Position numbers and translations under genes: made by a program. A stretch of DNA of 64,000 nt, taken from positions 248,001 to 312,000 of the forward strand of contig NZ_JARHUJ010000003.1 of NCBI RefSeq assembly GCF_029223285.1, read 5' to 3'. The notes beneath the pieces are model-generated. The model saw nothing but the letters and a program-made list of their open reading frames with translations, did no database searches and had not been told where the DNA came from. This stretch comes from Paraflavitalea sp. CAU 1676. Its GTDB lineage: Bacteria; Bacteroidota; Bacteroidia; Chitinophagales; Chitinophagaceae. Positions within the stretch are counted from its first letter, which is position 1. Every line of letters begins with the position of its first letter. Of the stretch, positions 53,798 to 62,434 are shown piece by piece.

Positions 53798-56650
53798 ATG
53801 CATAGAATTATAGTACTGGCCCTGACCCTCCTGATTGGCGGATGGCTGCAGGCCCAGCAATTTGGCGGTCACCCTACGCGAACAACCTGGAACCAGATCA
53901 ATACGGACACCGTTCGCGTCATCTTTCCCGAAGGCTACCGGCAGCAGGCAGCCGCCATTGCAGGTATGGCCCACCGGATAGGCTTACAAACTACTTCCAC
54001 CCTCGGACAGGATTTTCATAAAATATCCATCGTACTGCAACCCCGCACCACCATATCCAACGGATATGTAGGCCTGGGGCCCTGGCGCAGTGAATTCTAC
54101 CTAACCCCGCCGCAAAACAGTTTCGACCTCGGCAGCCTGTCCTGGCACCGCACCCTCACACTGCACGAATACCGCCATATACAGCAATACGGCAATTTCC
54201 GCAAAGGCATTTCCAAAGCATTTTATTACCTGTTTGGCGAACAGGGCCTCGAACTCGTGACCAGTGCCGCCGTACCCAACTATTTCTGGGAAGGCGATGC
54301 CGTACACCAGGAAACCTCACTCAGCGATCAGGGTCGCGGAAGACTGCCTTCATTCTACAATGGATACCGCTCGCTGTGGAGCGCCCGCAAACATTACTCA
54401 TGGATGAAACTGCGCAACGGATCACTGCGCGACTTTGTACCCGATCATTATAAGTTAGGCTACATGCTCGTGGCCTATGGACGGCAACAATATGGTCCCG
54501 ACATATGGGGCAAGGTCACCAACGATGCCGTTCGGTATAAAGGACTCTTCTATCCCTGGCAACACGCCATCAAAAAGGAAACCGGCGTAGACTATAAAAC
54601 CTTTCGCCGCGATGCCCTGCAATACTTTCGATCAAACCTGGCGGCCAGCAGCAAGGATTCGTCCGTCGATCAGTGGGCACAGCAACACCGCCATTTTGCG
54701 GCAAACGAAGAATACCCCCAATGGATCGACGACCAAACCCTGGTTTACGTACGCAGCAGCTACCAGAAAGTGCCAGCCTTCTACCAGAAGAATGTTTATG
54801 GCGGACAGGAAGATAAACTCCGTATCAAAGACATCTCCCTCGACAATTACTTCTCTTACCGTAACGGGAAGATCGTTTATGCCGGTTATGAGGTCAACAG
54901 CCGCTGGCGCTGGTACGATTACAGCGTGATCAAGTGGTTTGATATGGCAAGCCGCCAGCACCGCACCCTTACGCACAAAAGCCATTATTTCTCACCCGAT
55001 ATATCGGAAGATGGAAACCGCATCGTGGCCGTAGAAGTGGTACCCGGCAAACCCGCCTCCCTGCAATTGCTGAATGCCGCCGACGGCGCCGTGATCAAAA
55101 AGCTGCCCAATCCCGATCAGTTGCTGTACACCTATCCAAAATTCTATGGCAACGATCAGGTACTCACCGCCGTGCGCAACGGCAAAGGAGCCATGTCGCT
55201 TTGCCTCATCAATACCAACGATGGCAAGGCTGAATACCTGCTGCCCTTTTCCATGAACGTGATTGGTTTCCCTACGGTTCATAAAGACACCATCAGCTTT
55301 TCGGCCTCCTGGCAGGGGCAGGACAGGCTCTTCCTGCTCACCAATAAAAAACTCTACCTGTTCACGCCACCGGCATCCACCGCTACTACCGGCCATTACC
55401 AGCTGCAGGTAGCGCACGGACGCTTTGCCTGGTCGGCCTTCACCGCCGTGGGCGACCATCTGGAACAAGGGGAGTTAAAAGCAGAACAACTCACCGACAT
55501 TAAAGCTGAAGCCTTCGCCACACCATTACCAGTATTTGGCGTAAACGAAATGGCGAACCAGGCACAACAGGGCGAAGACGCAATCCCTGCCGATAGCCTG
55601 TATCCGGTAACCGGATATTCCAAAGGCTTTCGCCTGTTCAACTTCCACAGCTGGCGGCCTATTGTCGATGACCCCGATTATACGATCTCTTTAATCGGGC
55701 AAAACGTGCTCAACACGATGGAGTCGGAGATATTCTTCAACTACAACCGCGATTACAAATACAAACAACTCGGCGCCTCCTTTACCTATGCCGGCCTGTA
55801 TCCCTGGATCAGGTTGTCGAGCGTATACACAATGGATCGCCTGGGCGCTTATAACAGCAAACAGTTCCACTACAATACCTGGGAAAATACAGTAGGGGTG
55901 CTGGTACCCTGGACCTTTACCAAAGGCCGCTACAATCGTTCGCTCACCATCGGTACCGACCTCGTTTACTCGGCCCGGCATTATCCAAAACCATTCAAGG
56001 ATTCCATCAGCAACGCCAACGTCGCTTATATCAGACCCTATATCAGTTTCAGCAACGCGATCACCGCAGCCCGCAGGCATATCTATTCGCATTTTGCCCA
56101 AAGTATCAGCCTGCAATACAAATACGCCGTATCCGATCTCGAAGCACAGCAGTTCGAGGCCAATGCCAACTGGTATTTCCCCGGCATCCTGCCCGATCAT
56201 AGTATCATTATCAACACCGCCTTTCATGCCCGCGATACCATGTACGCAGGAGCCGTATATGGCACCAGCTTCCCCTTTGCCCGGGGGTACCCTGCTCAAA
56301 ACGCATACCGCATGAGCAAGATTGGCTTCAACTATCATTTCGCGCTGTTGTATCCCGATTGGGGCGTAGCCAATACCATCTATTTTATGCGTGTAAGGAC
56401 CAACTTGTTTTATGATATGGTTAGGCTAACGGATTTTGCCCCCACCAGCAATGGCGGACGGCAGAAGTTCTCCGTCGACCTGGGTTCTTATGGAGCAGAA
56501 ATGTTCTTCGATACCAAATGGTGGAACCAGCACAACGTCACCTTCGGCTTCCGCTACAGTCACCTGCTCGACGCCGATAAATTCAGGACCCCGCCGCCGG
56601 TGAATAAATGGGAGTTCATAGTGCCCATCAACTTACTGGGAAGAAATTAA
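53798..56650 (+). CDS. Secreted HExxH/beta-propeller protein with likely outer-membrane barrel
   Basis: A 950-residue protein; the start at 53798 gives a clean signal peptide (about 1-19), 48 codons into the longest frame. Residues about 20-320 resemble a peptidase MA-like domain with zinc motif H-E-Y-R-H at 123-127 and a W-E-G-D-A Glu (about 165) as possible third ligand. Residues about 330-590 carry TolB/WD40-like repeats (Y-P-Q-W-I-D-D-Q-T-L-V-Y, F-S-P-D-I-S-E-D-G-N-R-I). The last 250 residues have alternating aromatic beta-strands and end in an aromatic-rich segment, like an outer-membrane barrel. No T9SS signal. Possible role: surface metalloprotease or outer-membrane assembly factor; this is inference. 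Separate promoter not certain. Confidence 0.65.
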   Translation: MHRIIVLALTLLIGGWLQAQQFGGHPTRTTWNQINTDTVRVIFPEGYRQQAAAIAGMAHRIGLQTTSTLGQDFHKISIVLQPRTTISNGYVGLGPWRSEFYLTPPQNSFDLGSLSWHRTLTLHEYRHIQQYGNFRKGISKAFYYLFGEQGLELVTSAAVPNYFWEGDAVHQETSLSDQGRGRLPSFYNGYRSLWSARKHYSWMKLRNGSLRDFVPDHYKLGYMLVAYGRQQYGPDIWGKVTNDAVRYKGLFYPWQHAIKKETGVDYKTFRRDALQYFRSNLAASSKDSSVDQWAQQHRHFAANEEYPQWIDDQTLVYVRSSYQKVPAFYQKNVYGGQEDKLRIKDISLDNYFSYRNGKIVYAGYEVNSRWRWYDYSVIKWFDMASRQHRTLTHKSHYFSPDISEDGNRIVAVEVVPGKPASLQLLNAADGAVIKKLPNPDQLLYTYPKFYGNDQVLTAVRNGKGAMSLCLINTNDGKAEYLLPFSMNVIGFPTVHKDTISFSASWQGQDRLFLLTNKKLYLFTPPASTATTGHYQLQVAHGRFAWSAFTAVGDHLEQGELKAEQLTDIKAEAFATPLPVFGVNEMANQAQQGEDAIPADSLYPVTGYSKGFRLFNFHSWRPIVDDPDYTISLIGQNVLNTMESEIFFNYNRDYKYKQLGASFTYAGLYPWIRLSSVYTMDRLGAYNSKQFHYNTWENTVGVLVPWTFTKGRYNRSLTIGTDLVYSARHYPKPFKDSISNANVAYIRPYISFSNAITAARRHIYSHFAQSISLQYKYAVSDLEAQQFEANANWYFPGILPDHSIIINTAFHARDTMYAGAVYGTSFPFARGYPAQNAYRMSKIGFNYHFALLYPDWGVANTIYFMRVRTNLFYDMVRLTDFAPTSNGGRQKFSVDLGSYGAEMFFDTKWWNQHNVTFGFRYSHLLDADKFRTPPPVNKWEFIVPINLLGRN

Positions 56651-56729
56651 CATAACTGAGCGGAGGCCGCCGTCTCTGCAGCCGCGCCAGGTTGGTTACA
56701 GCAACCCCAAAAACCAATCAGGCCGGCCC

Positions 56730-56780
56730 CCAAAAAAGATCAGCCTTTAGCGGTAAGCCGGTGGCCACTGCTAAAGGCTG
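56730..56780 (-). terminator. Rho-independent terminator of valS
   Basis: On the minus strand CAGCCTTTAGC and GCTAAAGGCTG form an 11-bp stem with an 18-base loop, followed by ATCTTTTTT. It lies 50 bases past the valS stop. Confidence 0.72.
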
Positions 56781-56829
56781 AAATAATTATAATGAGACGG
56801 CAGGCTCAAAGCCCATCGTTCATGAATGC

Positions 56830-59475
56830 TTACAGGTGCGAAAGACTCTCTTCGATGATCTTGATCTTTTCTTCAGCATCCGATTTCTTCTTTCTTTCAA
56901 CTTCTACCACCTCCGGCTTGGCATTTTGCACAAACCTTTCATTGCCCAGTTTCTTTTCAACCGATACCAGGAAACCTTTTAGGTACTCCAATTCTTTTTC
57001 AAGCGTCGCTTTCTGATGCGTTGTATCTATTTCCTGTTCAGTGGTAATGTAGAATTTGTCTTTACCGATCACAGAAGCAATACTATTGGGTACAGGTTCC
57101 TGCACATAGGTAATTGCATCCGCATTAACCTGCTTCAACAGGATTGGCTCTATTGCCTGGTATAGCGAATTATCGGTCGTATGGATACAGAGCTTGATGG
57201 CTTCTTTCGGCTTCAATTGGTTCTTGTTGCGGGTGTCACGTAACCCGGAAATAACGTCTTTCAGCAACTGTCCTTCCAGTAGTACCGTTTTATCGGTGGC
57301 CTCTATAGGTGCAAATTGTTTAACGCAAAGTGCTTCATCACGCTTGGCCAATTGCTCATAGATCTCTTCGGTAACAAATGGCATAAACGGATGCAGGAGT
57401 TGCATAAGGTCGGAGTAGAAAGCAACCGTTTGTTCGTACACCGACTTGGCAATAGGTTGCTCCGGCGCAGGCTTTACCCACTCCAGGTACCAGCTGCAGA
57501 AATCATCCCATATCAGCGAGTAAAGCGTTTTCAACGCTTCGCTAAGCTTGAAATCGGCAAAGCTCTTTTCGATGTCTGCACGTGCCTCATTGAGGCGATT
57601 CCGGAACCAGGTGATTGCAAAACTTTGGGCTTCACCAGGCGCTTCACTACCGGTAGCCTGGCGCGCTTCCCACATTTTGATCAGCTTCAACGCATTCCAC
57701 ATCTTGTTGTTGAAATTCCTTCCCTGCTCGGGCGAAGAATCATCGAACAACAGGTCGTTACCTGCCGGCGAAGAGATCATGATGCCGAAGCGTACCGCGT
57801 CGGCACCGGAAGCATCGATCATATTCAACAGGTCGGGCGAATTGCCCAAACTCTTACTCATCTTACGGCCCTGCTTATCACGCACCATGCCCGTAAAGTA
57901 TACATCGCTGAAAGGCTTCTCGTCCATGTATTCCATACCCGCCATGATCATCCGGGCCACCCAGAAAAAGATGATATCCTGACCAGTTACCAATACCGAA
58001 GTAGGGTAGTAGTAGTTGATATCAGGATTACCGGGCTGGGTGATGCCCTTGAACACTTCAATGGGCCATAGCCAGGAAGAGAACCAGGTATCCAGACAGT
58101 CTTCATCCTGCGTGAGCTGATCAGCCGTTACAACAATTCCTTGTTGCTTGAACGCCTCGATAGCAGCAGCTTTGTTCTCTGCCACCACGAAACTTCCATC
58201 AGTAGTATAGAACGCAGGTATCTGCTGCCCCCACCAAAGCTGGCGGCTGATACACCAGTCTTTTACATTCTCGAGCCAGTATTTATAAGTAGCCAGGAAT
58301 TTATCGCCGGGATGTATACGCACTTCGCCGCTGGTAACTGCCAGCAGGGCCTTATCGGCCAGCGCGCGCATCGCCACAAACCATTGGGTAGAGATTCGGG
58401 GCTCCACGACCGCATTGGTACGTTGAGAGAAACCAAGGCGGGTAGTATAGTCTTCATCCTTTATCAGCAGGTCTTGCTCCTTCAGTAGCTTCACGATCTC
58501 TTTGCGTGCCTCGAAGCGGTCCATGCCCACACAAACTTCCGCTGCAGCACTCAGCTTGCCGTCTTCGGTAAGCGTATCGATGATCTCGAGGTTGTGCTTG
58601 AGACCGAGGTTATAGTCATTGATATCGTGCGCAGGGGTTACCTTCAAAGCACCGGTACCAAATTCCTTGTCTACGTATTCATCGAAGATCACGGGAACGG
58701 CACGGTTCACCAGCGGCACGATCACTTTCTTCCCTTTCAGGTGTGCATAGCGTTCATCCGTTGGGTTTACGCACACACCGGTATCGCCCATGATCGTTTC
58801 GGGACGTTGGGTAGCGATCACGATGGGTTGATCGCCGGTTGGTTTACCATCGGCATCCACTACTTTATAAGCTACATAGTAAAGTTTACCCTGTAGTTCA
58901 CGGTATTCCACTTCTTCATCACTGAGGGCTGTTTTCGCAGCAGGATCCCAATTGATCATCCTGGCCCCACGATAGATCAGCTTTTTGTTGTAGAGATCAA
59001 CAAACACCTTGATCACCGCGCGGTAATAATCGGGGTCCATCGTAAAGGACACGCGATCCCAGTCAACACTGCAACCCAGTTTCTCAATCTGGTGATAAAT
59101 GATATTGCCATATTTTTCTTTCCATTCGTAAGCATGCTCCAGGAACTTCTCACGGGTAAGATCACTTTTCCTGATGCCTCTTTCCTTTTCGAGCATCTGT
59201 ACCACTTTAGCCTCTGTGGCAATAGAAGCATGGTCGCTGCCGGGCACCCAGCAGGCGTTGAAGCCGCTCATACGCGCCTTGCGCACCAAAATATCCTGCA
59301 CCGTTTCATTGAGCGTGTGGCCCATATGGAGCACGCCCGTCACATTGGGGGGCGGTATCACCACGGTAAAAGACTTCCGGTTATCGGGTTTACTATTGAA
59401 GTAGCGTTTTTCTTTCCAGATCCTGGACCATTTTTCCTCGATGCCCGAGGGGGTGTAGTTTTTGCTTAATTCCAT
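56830..59475 (-). CDS. valS: Valine--tRNA ligase
   Basis: An 881-residue class Ia synthetase; start at 59475 (M-E-L-S-K-N-Y) fits the family and a promoter 25 bases upstream. The ATP-binding H-M-G-H is at 50-53 and K-M-S-K-S at about 537-541. The N-terminal I-P-P-P-N-V-T-G-V-L block, editing domain (about 200-360, with T-Q-R-P-E-T-I-M-G-D-T and D-I-N-D-Y) and the C-terminal coiled coil (about 815-881, K-E-L-E-Y-L) are all present. It charges tRNA-Val and edits threonine. Two tRNA-Val genes lie 2.5 kb away. No T-box leader is visible. Confidence 0.97.
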   Translation of the reverse strand: MELSKNYTPSGIEEKWSRIWKEKRYFNSKPDNRKSFTVVIPPPNVTGVLHMGHTLNETVQDILVRKARMSGFNACWVPGSDHASIATEAKVVQMLEKERGIRKSDLTREKFLEHAYEWKEKYGNIIYHQIEKLGCSVDWDRVSFTMDPDYYRAVIKVFVDLYNKKLIYRGARMINWDPAAKTALSDEEVEYRELQGKLYYVAYKVVDADGKPTGDQPIVIATQRPETIMGDTGVCVNPTDERYAHLKGKKVIVPLVNRAVPVIFDEYVDKEFGTGALKVTPAHDINDYNLGLKHNLEIIDTLTEDGKLSAAAEVCVGMDRFEARKEIVKLLKEQDLLIKDEDYTTRLGFSQRTNAVVEPRISTQWFVAMRALADKALLAVTSGEVRIHPGDKFLATYKYWLENVKDWCISRQLWWGQQIPAFYTTDGSFVVAENKAAAIEAFKQQGIVVTADQLTQDEDCLDTWFSSWLWPIEVFKGITQPGNPDINYYYPTSVLVTGQDIIFFWVARMIMAGMEYMDEKPFSDVYFTGMVRDKQGRKMSKSLGNSPDLLNMIDASGADAVRFGIMISSPAGNDLLFDDSSPEQGRNFNNKMWNALKLIKMWEARQATGSEAPGEAQSFAITWFRNRLNEARADIEKSFADFKLSEALKTLYSLIWDDFCSWYLEWVKPAPEQPIAKSVYEQTVAFYSDLMQLLHPFMPFVTEEIYEQLAKRDEALCVKQFAPIEATDKTVLLEGQLLKDVISGLRDTRNKNQLKPKEAIKLCIHTTDNSLYQAIEPILLKQVNADAITYVQEPVPNSIASVIGKDKFYITTEQEIDTTHQKATLEKELEYLKGFLVSVEKKLGNERFVQNAKPEVVEVERKKKSDAEEKIKIIEESLSHL

Positions 59476-59499
59476 CTGTATGATCGTCTTATAGGACGG

Positions 59500-59507
59500 C
59501 AAAGGTA
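59500..59507 (-). promoter_or_regulatory. -7 element of valS promoter
   Basis: TACCTTTG on the minus strand, an exact TAnnTTTG, ending 24 bases before the valS ATG. The -33 element is weak (a TTC about 20 bases upstream). Confidence 0.5.
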
Positions 59508-59602
59508 CGGAAAGAAGGTGAGCGGAGGAAGGAGGAAAACGGGTTGATTGGACAGCCCCTGTAAACTACACGCGATTTCACCCGAAGCGGGGTAGGTAAT
59601 GC

Positions 59603-59630
59603 AAAACGCCCCGCAATTGCGGAGCGTTTT
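59603..59630. terminator. Terminator-like hairpin downstream of small ORF 1
   Basis: AAAACGC...GCGTTTT encloses CCGCAATTGCGG, giving a long stem with TTTT on both strands. It lies 75 bases after the stop of the 35-codon gene at 59706-59813 (minus). Confidence 0.55.
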
Positions 59631-59705
59631 GAGAAATGAGGTGCGAAGCCAGCAGGCATACTGCCAGCAAAGTCTTTTGTGTGGTCAGGTTTGCAGCGAA
59701 ACTAA

Positions 59706-59813
59706 TTAAGCATACCAGTACAGGTAAGAAAGCGCCATGATAAATGCCAGAAATCCGATAGCAAGCAATACGACCTTTGTGGTTTCACCCAATTGTAAGT
59801 GACTCTTTTTCAT
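59706..59813 (-). CDS. Very small single-span membrane protein (35 residues)
   Basis: Found by reading the minus strand: ATG at 59813, TAA at 59706. The protein starts M-K-K-S-H-L-Q-L-G-E-T-T-K-V-V-L and continues with one hydrophobic span (about 14-32, L-L-A-I-G-F-L-A-F-I-M-A-L), ending in aromatic W-Y-A. A polar start, Lys-rich N-terminus and aromatic end are typical of a real short membrane peptide. It resembles the second small gene at 60113 (M-x-K, G-E, V-L, aromatic end), suggesting common origin. Terminator-like hairpin at 59603 is downstream. Function unknown; no homology claim is made. Between 59814 and 60045 I see no further gene. Confidence 0.5.
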   Translation of the reverse strand: MKKSHLQLGETTKVVLLAIGFLAFIMALSYLYWYA

Positions 59814-60045
59814 ACTACTACGTGTTTTTGAAGTGTGTGTTAAAAAGTTGTACGTGTACGATCAGTACAATCGGTCTTCAGAGGGATGTGAATTAACTGG
59901 GGTGGTCAATCAATAAGATACGTAGTACGGTTCGGGGGTAGTAAGCAACTAACTATTCTTGATCCGGATCAGCCATGCTGTAAGTAGTGCCGGTCTTAGA
60001 CAAAAGTAGTACAAGGATTTGGAAGATGCAAGCTCGTTAACTTAT

Positions 60046-60080
60046 AAAAATACCCGCAGGAAAGTAAAATCCTGCGGGTA
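60046..60080 (-). terminator. Rho-independent terminator of small ORF 2
   Basis: TACCCGCAGG and CCTGCGGGTA form a perfect 10-bp stem with a 10-base loop; on the minus strand it is followed by TTTTTA. It begins 33 bases after the stop of the 36-codon gene at 60113. Confidence 0.8.
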
Positions 60081-60112
60081 AAAAACCTATCCTCATTGAT
60101 TATCAATGATAA

Positions 60113-60223
60113 TCAGCTTTGTGTAAACCAAAAGGAAAACAGTATTAAGGCTGAAAAATAGAGGACGGCGGCGGTAGCCAGTACGGCATTTTCGCCAGAC
60201 TTTGTTAAGTCGATCTTTTGCAT
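60113..60223 (-). CDS. Very small single-span membrane protein (36 residues)
   Basis: ATG at 60223, TGA at 60113 on the minus strand. The protein starts M-Q-K-I-D-L-T-K-S-G-E-N-A-V-L-A, then one hydrophobic span (about 13-33, A-V-L-Y-F-S-A-L-I-L-F-S-F-W-F) and ends T-Q-S. It is followed by a clean terminator at 60080-60046, which supports it as an independent gene. It shares pattern with the 35-residue protein 300 bases downstream. Upstream, 60228-60327 is GC-rich with possible hairpins and could be a leader RNA, not assigned. Function unknown; candidates include a small subunit of a membrane complex. Confidence 0.55.
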   Translation of the reverse strand: MQKIDLTKSGENAVLATAAVLYFSALILFSFWFTQS

Positions 60224-60393
60224 AGATATGGATTTTGAGGTTTAAAGACTAAGCCTTAAGTCCTCATAGGGCGGGTGACCCTCCAACAGGCAGCCGGGTA
60301 AGCTCCTGGCCGGCAGGATCATGGTACGTGGATAAAAACCGGGTGGTGCTACCTATTCAATTGCTGGCGCTTCTTCCTAACTTTATCGCCTCA

Positions 60394-61776
60394 ATGATAT
60401 ATGCCATCGTCGATATAGAAACCACAGGCGGTTATGCTGCTAATAACGACATAACGGAAGTGGCTATTGTGTTGCACGACGGGGAAAAAGTGGTAGACCG
60501 CTTCGAAAGCCTGGTACAGCCCCAGCGTGTGATACCCCATTATATTCAAGTACTTACGGGAATAACGCCGGCCATGGTCGAAGACGCTCCGACATTTACA
60601 CAGTTGGCGCCCCAGATCTATCAATTGCTACAGGGAAATGTGTTCATCGCCCATAACGTCAATTTCGATTACTCCTTTCTCAAACACCACTTGTCGCAGG
60701 CAGGGTACGAGCTTACCACCAACAAACTTTGCACCGTACGTCTGTCGAAGAAAGTTTTTCCCGGCTTCCGCTCGTACAGTCTCGGCAATCTTTGCCAAAG
60801 CCTCGACATCACGATGGAGAACCGTCACCGGGCCGGCGGCGATGCCGACGCAACCGTACGTCTCTTCGAACGGTTGCTGAACAACGGAGCCCTGTCGCAC
60901 ATCGAGCAGTTCGTTAAAAAAGGGGCAAAAGAACAGTCGCTGCCGCCCAACCTGGCCAAGGAAGCGGTAGAGAGCCTGCCCTATACGCCGGGCGTTTATT
61001 ATTTCCACGACCAAAAGGGTAAAGTGCTTTATGTGGGCAAAGCGAAGAACCTGCGATACCGTGTACGCAGCCACTTTACCCACAATGGCGCCGGCAGGCA
61101 AAGACAGGAGTTCCTGCGCAATATTCACAGCATTACCTATCAAACCTGTGCCACCGAACTGATGGCCTTCATACTCGAAAGCGTGGAGATCAAAAGACTG
61201 TGGCCACCTTATAATAGTAGTCAGAAGCGGTTCACACCATCCTTCGGGCTTTACCTGTACGAAGACAGCCGGGGGTACCAGCGGCTGGCGATCGACAAGA
61301 TCAAGAAGAGTCTTACCCCTATTTATACATTTAACCTGCTGCTCGAAGGGCATCGCCTGATGCGCCGCCTGATAGAGAATTTCAACCTGTGCCCCAAACT
61401 CTGCAATATGCAAAAAGACACCGCCGCCTGCAGTGGGGTAGAGGAGGGCGCCTGCCAGGGCGCGTGTGATCACCGCGAAGCGGCTGGTACCTACAACGAC
61501 CGCGTAAACCAGGCGCTGGAGTACCTCGATGCCAACCTGCCCACCTTTGCCCTGGTCGACGAAGGGCAGCAATCCATAGAGCAAAGCTGTATTCTGATTG
61601 AAAAGGGGAGGTTTTACGGGATGGGTTATTTGCCGCAGGATTGCTCGGTGCATGACATGGACTCACTGAAAGGATACCTCACAAGGTATCCGGAGAATGA
61701 TTATATCCGCGGACTCGTATACCAGCACATTGAAAAATACCCGCACAAGAAAGTGACGTGGAAGGGAGAGGCATAA
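60394..61776 (+). CDS. DEDDh exonuclease / GIY-YIG nuclease fusion
   Basis: A 460-residue fusion; start at 60394 (M-I-Y-A-I-V-D-I-E-T-T-G-G) begins the exonuclease fold. Exonuclease residues: D-I-E-T-T-G (Exo I), A-H-N-V-N-F-D (Exo II), and H-R-A-G-G-D-A-D-A-T (Exo III with DEDDh His) within about 1-175. A GIY-YIG domain follows (about 195-285: T-P-G-V-Y-Y-F-H, V-L-Y-V-G-K-A-K-N-L-R-x-R-V, and E-L-M-A-F-I-L-E-S) like the N-half of UvrC. A C-terminal part with C-P-K-L-C-N and C-Q-G-A-C-D-H is UvrC/Cho-like. It likely acts in DNA repair, cutting and trimming damaged strands. No ATPase partner is adjacent. A weak TAACTTTA -7 element is at 60378. Confidence 0.87.
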   Translation: MIYAIVDIETTGGYAANNDITEVAIVLHDGEKVVDRFESLVQPQRVIPHYIQVLTGITPAMVEDAPTFTQLAPQIYQLLQGNVFIAHNVNFDYSFLKHHLSQAGYELTTNKLCTVRLSKKVFPGFRSYSLGNLCQSLDITMENRHRAGGDADATVRLFERLLNNGALSHIEQFVKKGAKEQSLPPNLAKEAVESLPYTPGVYYFHDQKGKVLYVGKAKNLRYRVRSHFTHNGAGRQRQEFLRNIHSITYQTCATELMAFILESVEIKRLWPPYNSSQKRFTPSFGLYLYEDSRGYQRLAIDKIKKSLTPIYTFNLLLEGHRLMRRLIENFNLCPKLCNMQKDTAACSGVEEGACQGACDHREAAGTYNDRVNQALEYLDANLPTFALVDEGQQSIEQSCILIEKGRFYGMGYLPQDCSVHDMDSLKGYLTRYPENDYIRGLVYQHIEKYPHKKVTWKGEA

Positions 61777-61874
61777 ACCCGCGCCACTTGCGGAATAGCT
61801 CCTGATCGATTCTGAATTAAGGGATTACATAGGGCACGAATTGGAAAAATATTTCAAAAAAGAAGAGAAAAAAT

Positions 61875-61904
61875 TTTGCAGAAATTCTCCTTCCCCTATC
61901 TTTG
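61875..61904 (+). promoter_or_regulatory. Bacteroidetes-type promoter of the tRNA-Val pair
   Basis: TTTG (61875-61878), 18 bases, TATCTTTG (61897-61904), exact match. The first tRNA begins 63 bases further on. Confidence 0.7.
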
Positions 61905-61967
61905 CACTCCCAAACGATAACAGGGTATATACAGAGAGAAAGAGTGGCAGGGTTTGGGAACAAAAAT

Positions 61968-62042
61968 GGGAGTTTAGCTCAGTTGGTTCAGAGCATCTGC
62001 CTTACAAGCAGAGGGTCGGCGGTTCGAGCCCGTCAACTCCCA
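61968..62042 (+). tRNA. tRNA-Val (anticodon TAC), copy 1
   Basis: A 75-base cloverleaf: acceptor GGGAGTT pairs with AACTCCC, D arm GCTC-AGTTGGTTCA-GAGC, anticodon arm TCTGC-CTTACAA-GCAGA (anticodon TAC at 62003-62005), and TPsiC arm with GTTCGAG. The discriminator is A; CCA is not encoded. It reads GUA and, with wobble, other Val codons. Identical to copy 2. Confidence 0.96.
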
Positions 62043-62046
62043 CAGC

Positions 62047-62083
62047 AAGCAGTTATGACATGAAAGTTGTAGCTGCTTTTTTT
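62047..62083 (+). terminator. Terminator-like hairpin after first tRNA-Val
   Basis: AAGCAG...CTGCTT pairs, extended inward by further pairs including G-U, and is followed by a run of seven T (62077-62083). It sits 5 bases after the first tRNA. Confidence 0.6.
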
Positions 62084-62146
62084 ATCAGCCGGAAAACAAC
62101 CCCACTTTTCCGCAACGGATTCTAAGTACATCGGGGAAACATACAA

Positions 62147-62221
62147 GGGAGTTTAGCTCAGTTGGTTCAGAGCATCTGCCTTACAAGCAGAGGGTCGGCG
62201 GTTCGAGCCCGTCAACTCCCA
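62147..62221 (+). tRNA. tRNA-Val (anticodon TAC), copy 2
   Basis: Base-for-base identical to copy 1 over 75 bases, including anticodon TAC and unencoded CCA. Followed directly by its own terminator. No separate TAnnTTTG element is visible between the copies, so it may depend on read-through past the hairpin after copy 1. Confidence 0.96.
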
Positions 62222-62224
62222 CAG

Positions 62225-62256
62225 AAAAAGGATCACCAGTCGGTGGTCCTTTTTTT
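62225..62256 (+). terminator. Rho-independent terminator after second tRNA-Val
   Basis: GGATCACC and GGTGGTCC (one G-U pair) form an 8-bp stem, flanked by A and T runs; eight T follow the stem. Confidence 0.78.
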
Positions 62257-62375
62257 ATTGCATACCGGTCGGCGGCTTCCCACGGTATCGTTGGACCGAA
62301 AAAGTCTTCACCCTAAGGTGATTTTATTTATTTTCCGGAGATGAATAGTCCAGACACAATAATCATAGTATATCA

Positions 62376-62383
62376 TAGTTTTG
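62376..62383 (+). promoter_or_regulatory. -7 element of lipoprotein gene promoter
   Basis: TAGTTTTG, an exact TAnnTTTG, 51 bases before the ATG at 62435. No clear -33 element. Confidence 0.42.
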
Positions 62384-62434
62384 GAAAATGACTATCAGGC
62401 GAACCTCTCATTTTAAACATCATTAACATCTATT

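Noticed and set aside
60228-60327. SAM-I riboswitch or SRP RNA assignment
   Set aside because: Only a short core-like string matches; essential conserved parts of either RNA are missing.
61841-62125. 94-residue frame over the first tRNA-Val
   Set aside because: It runs through the tRNA and its promoter; clearly a shadow frame.
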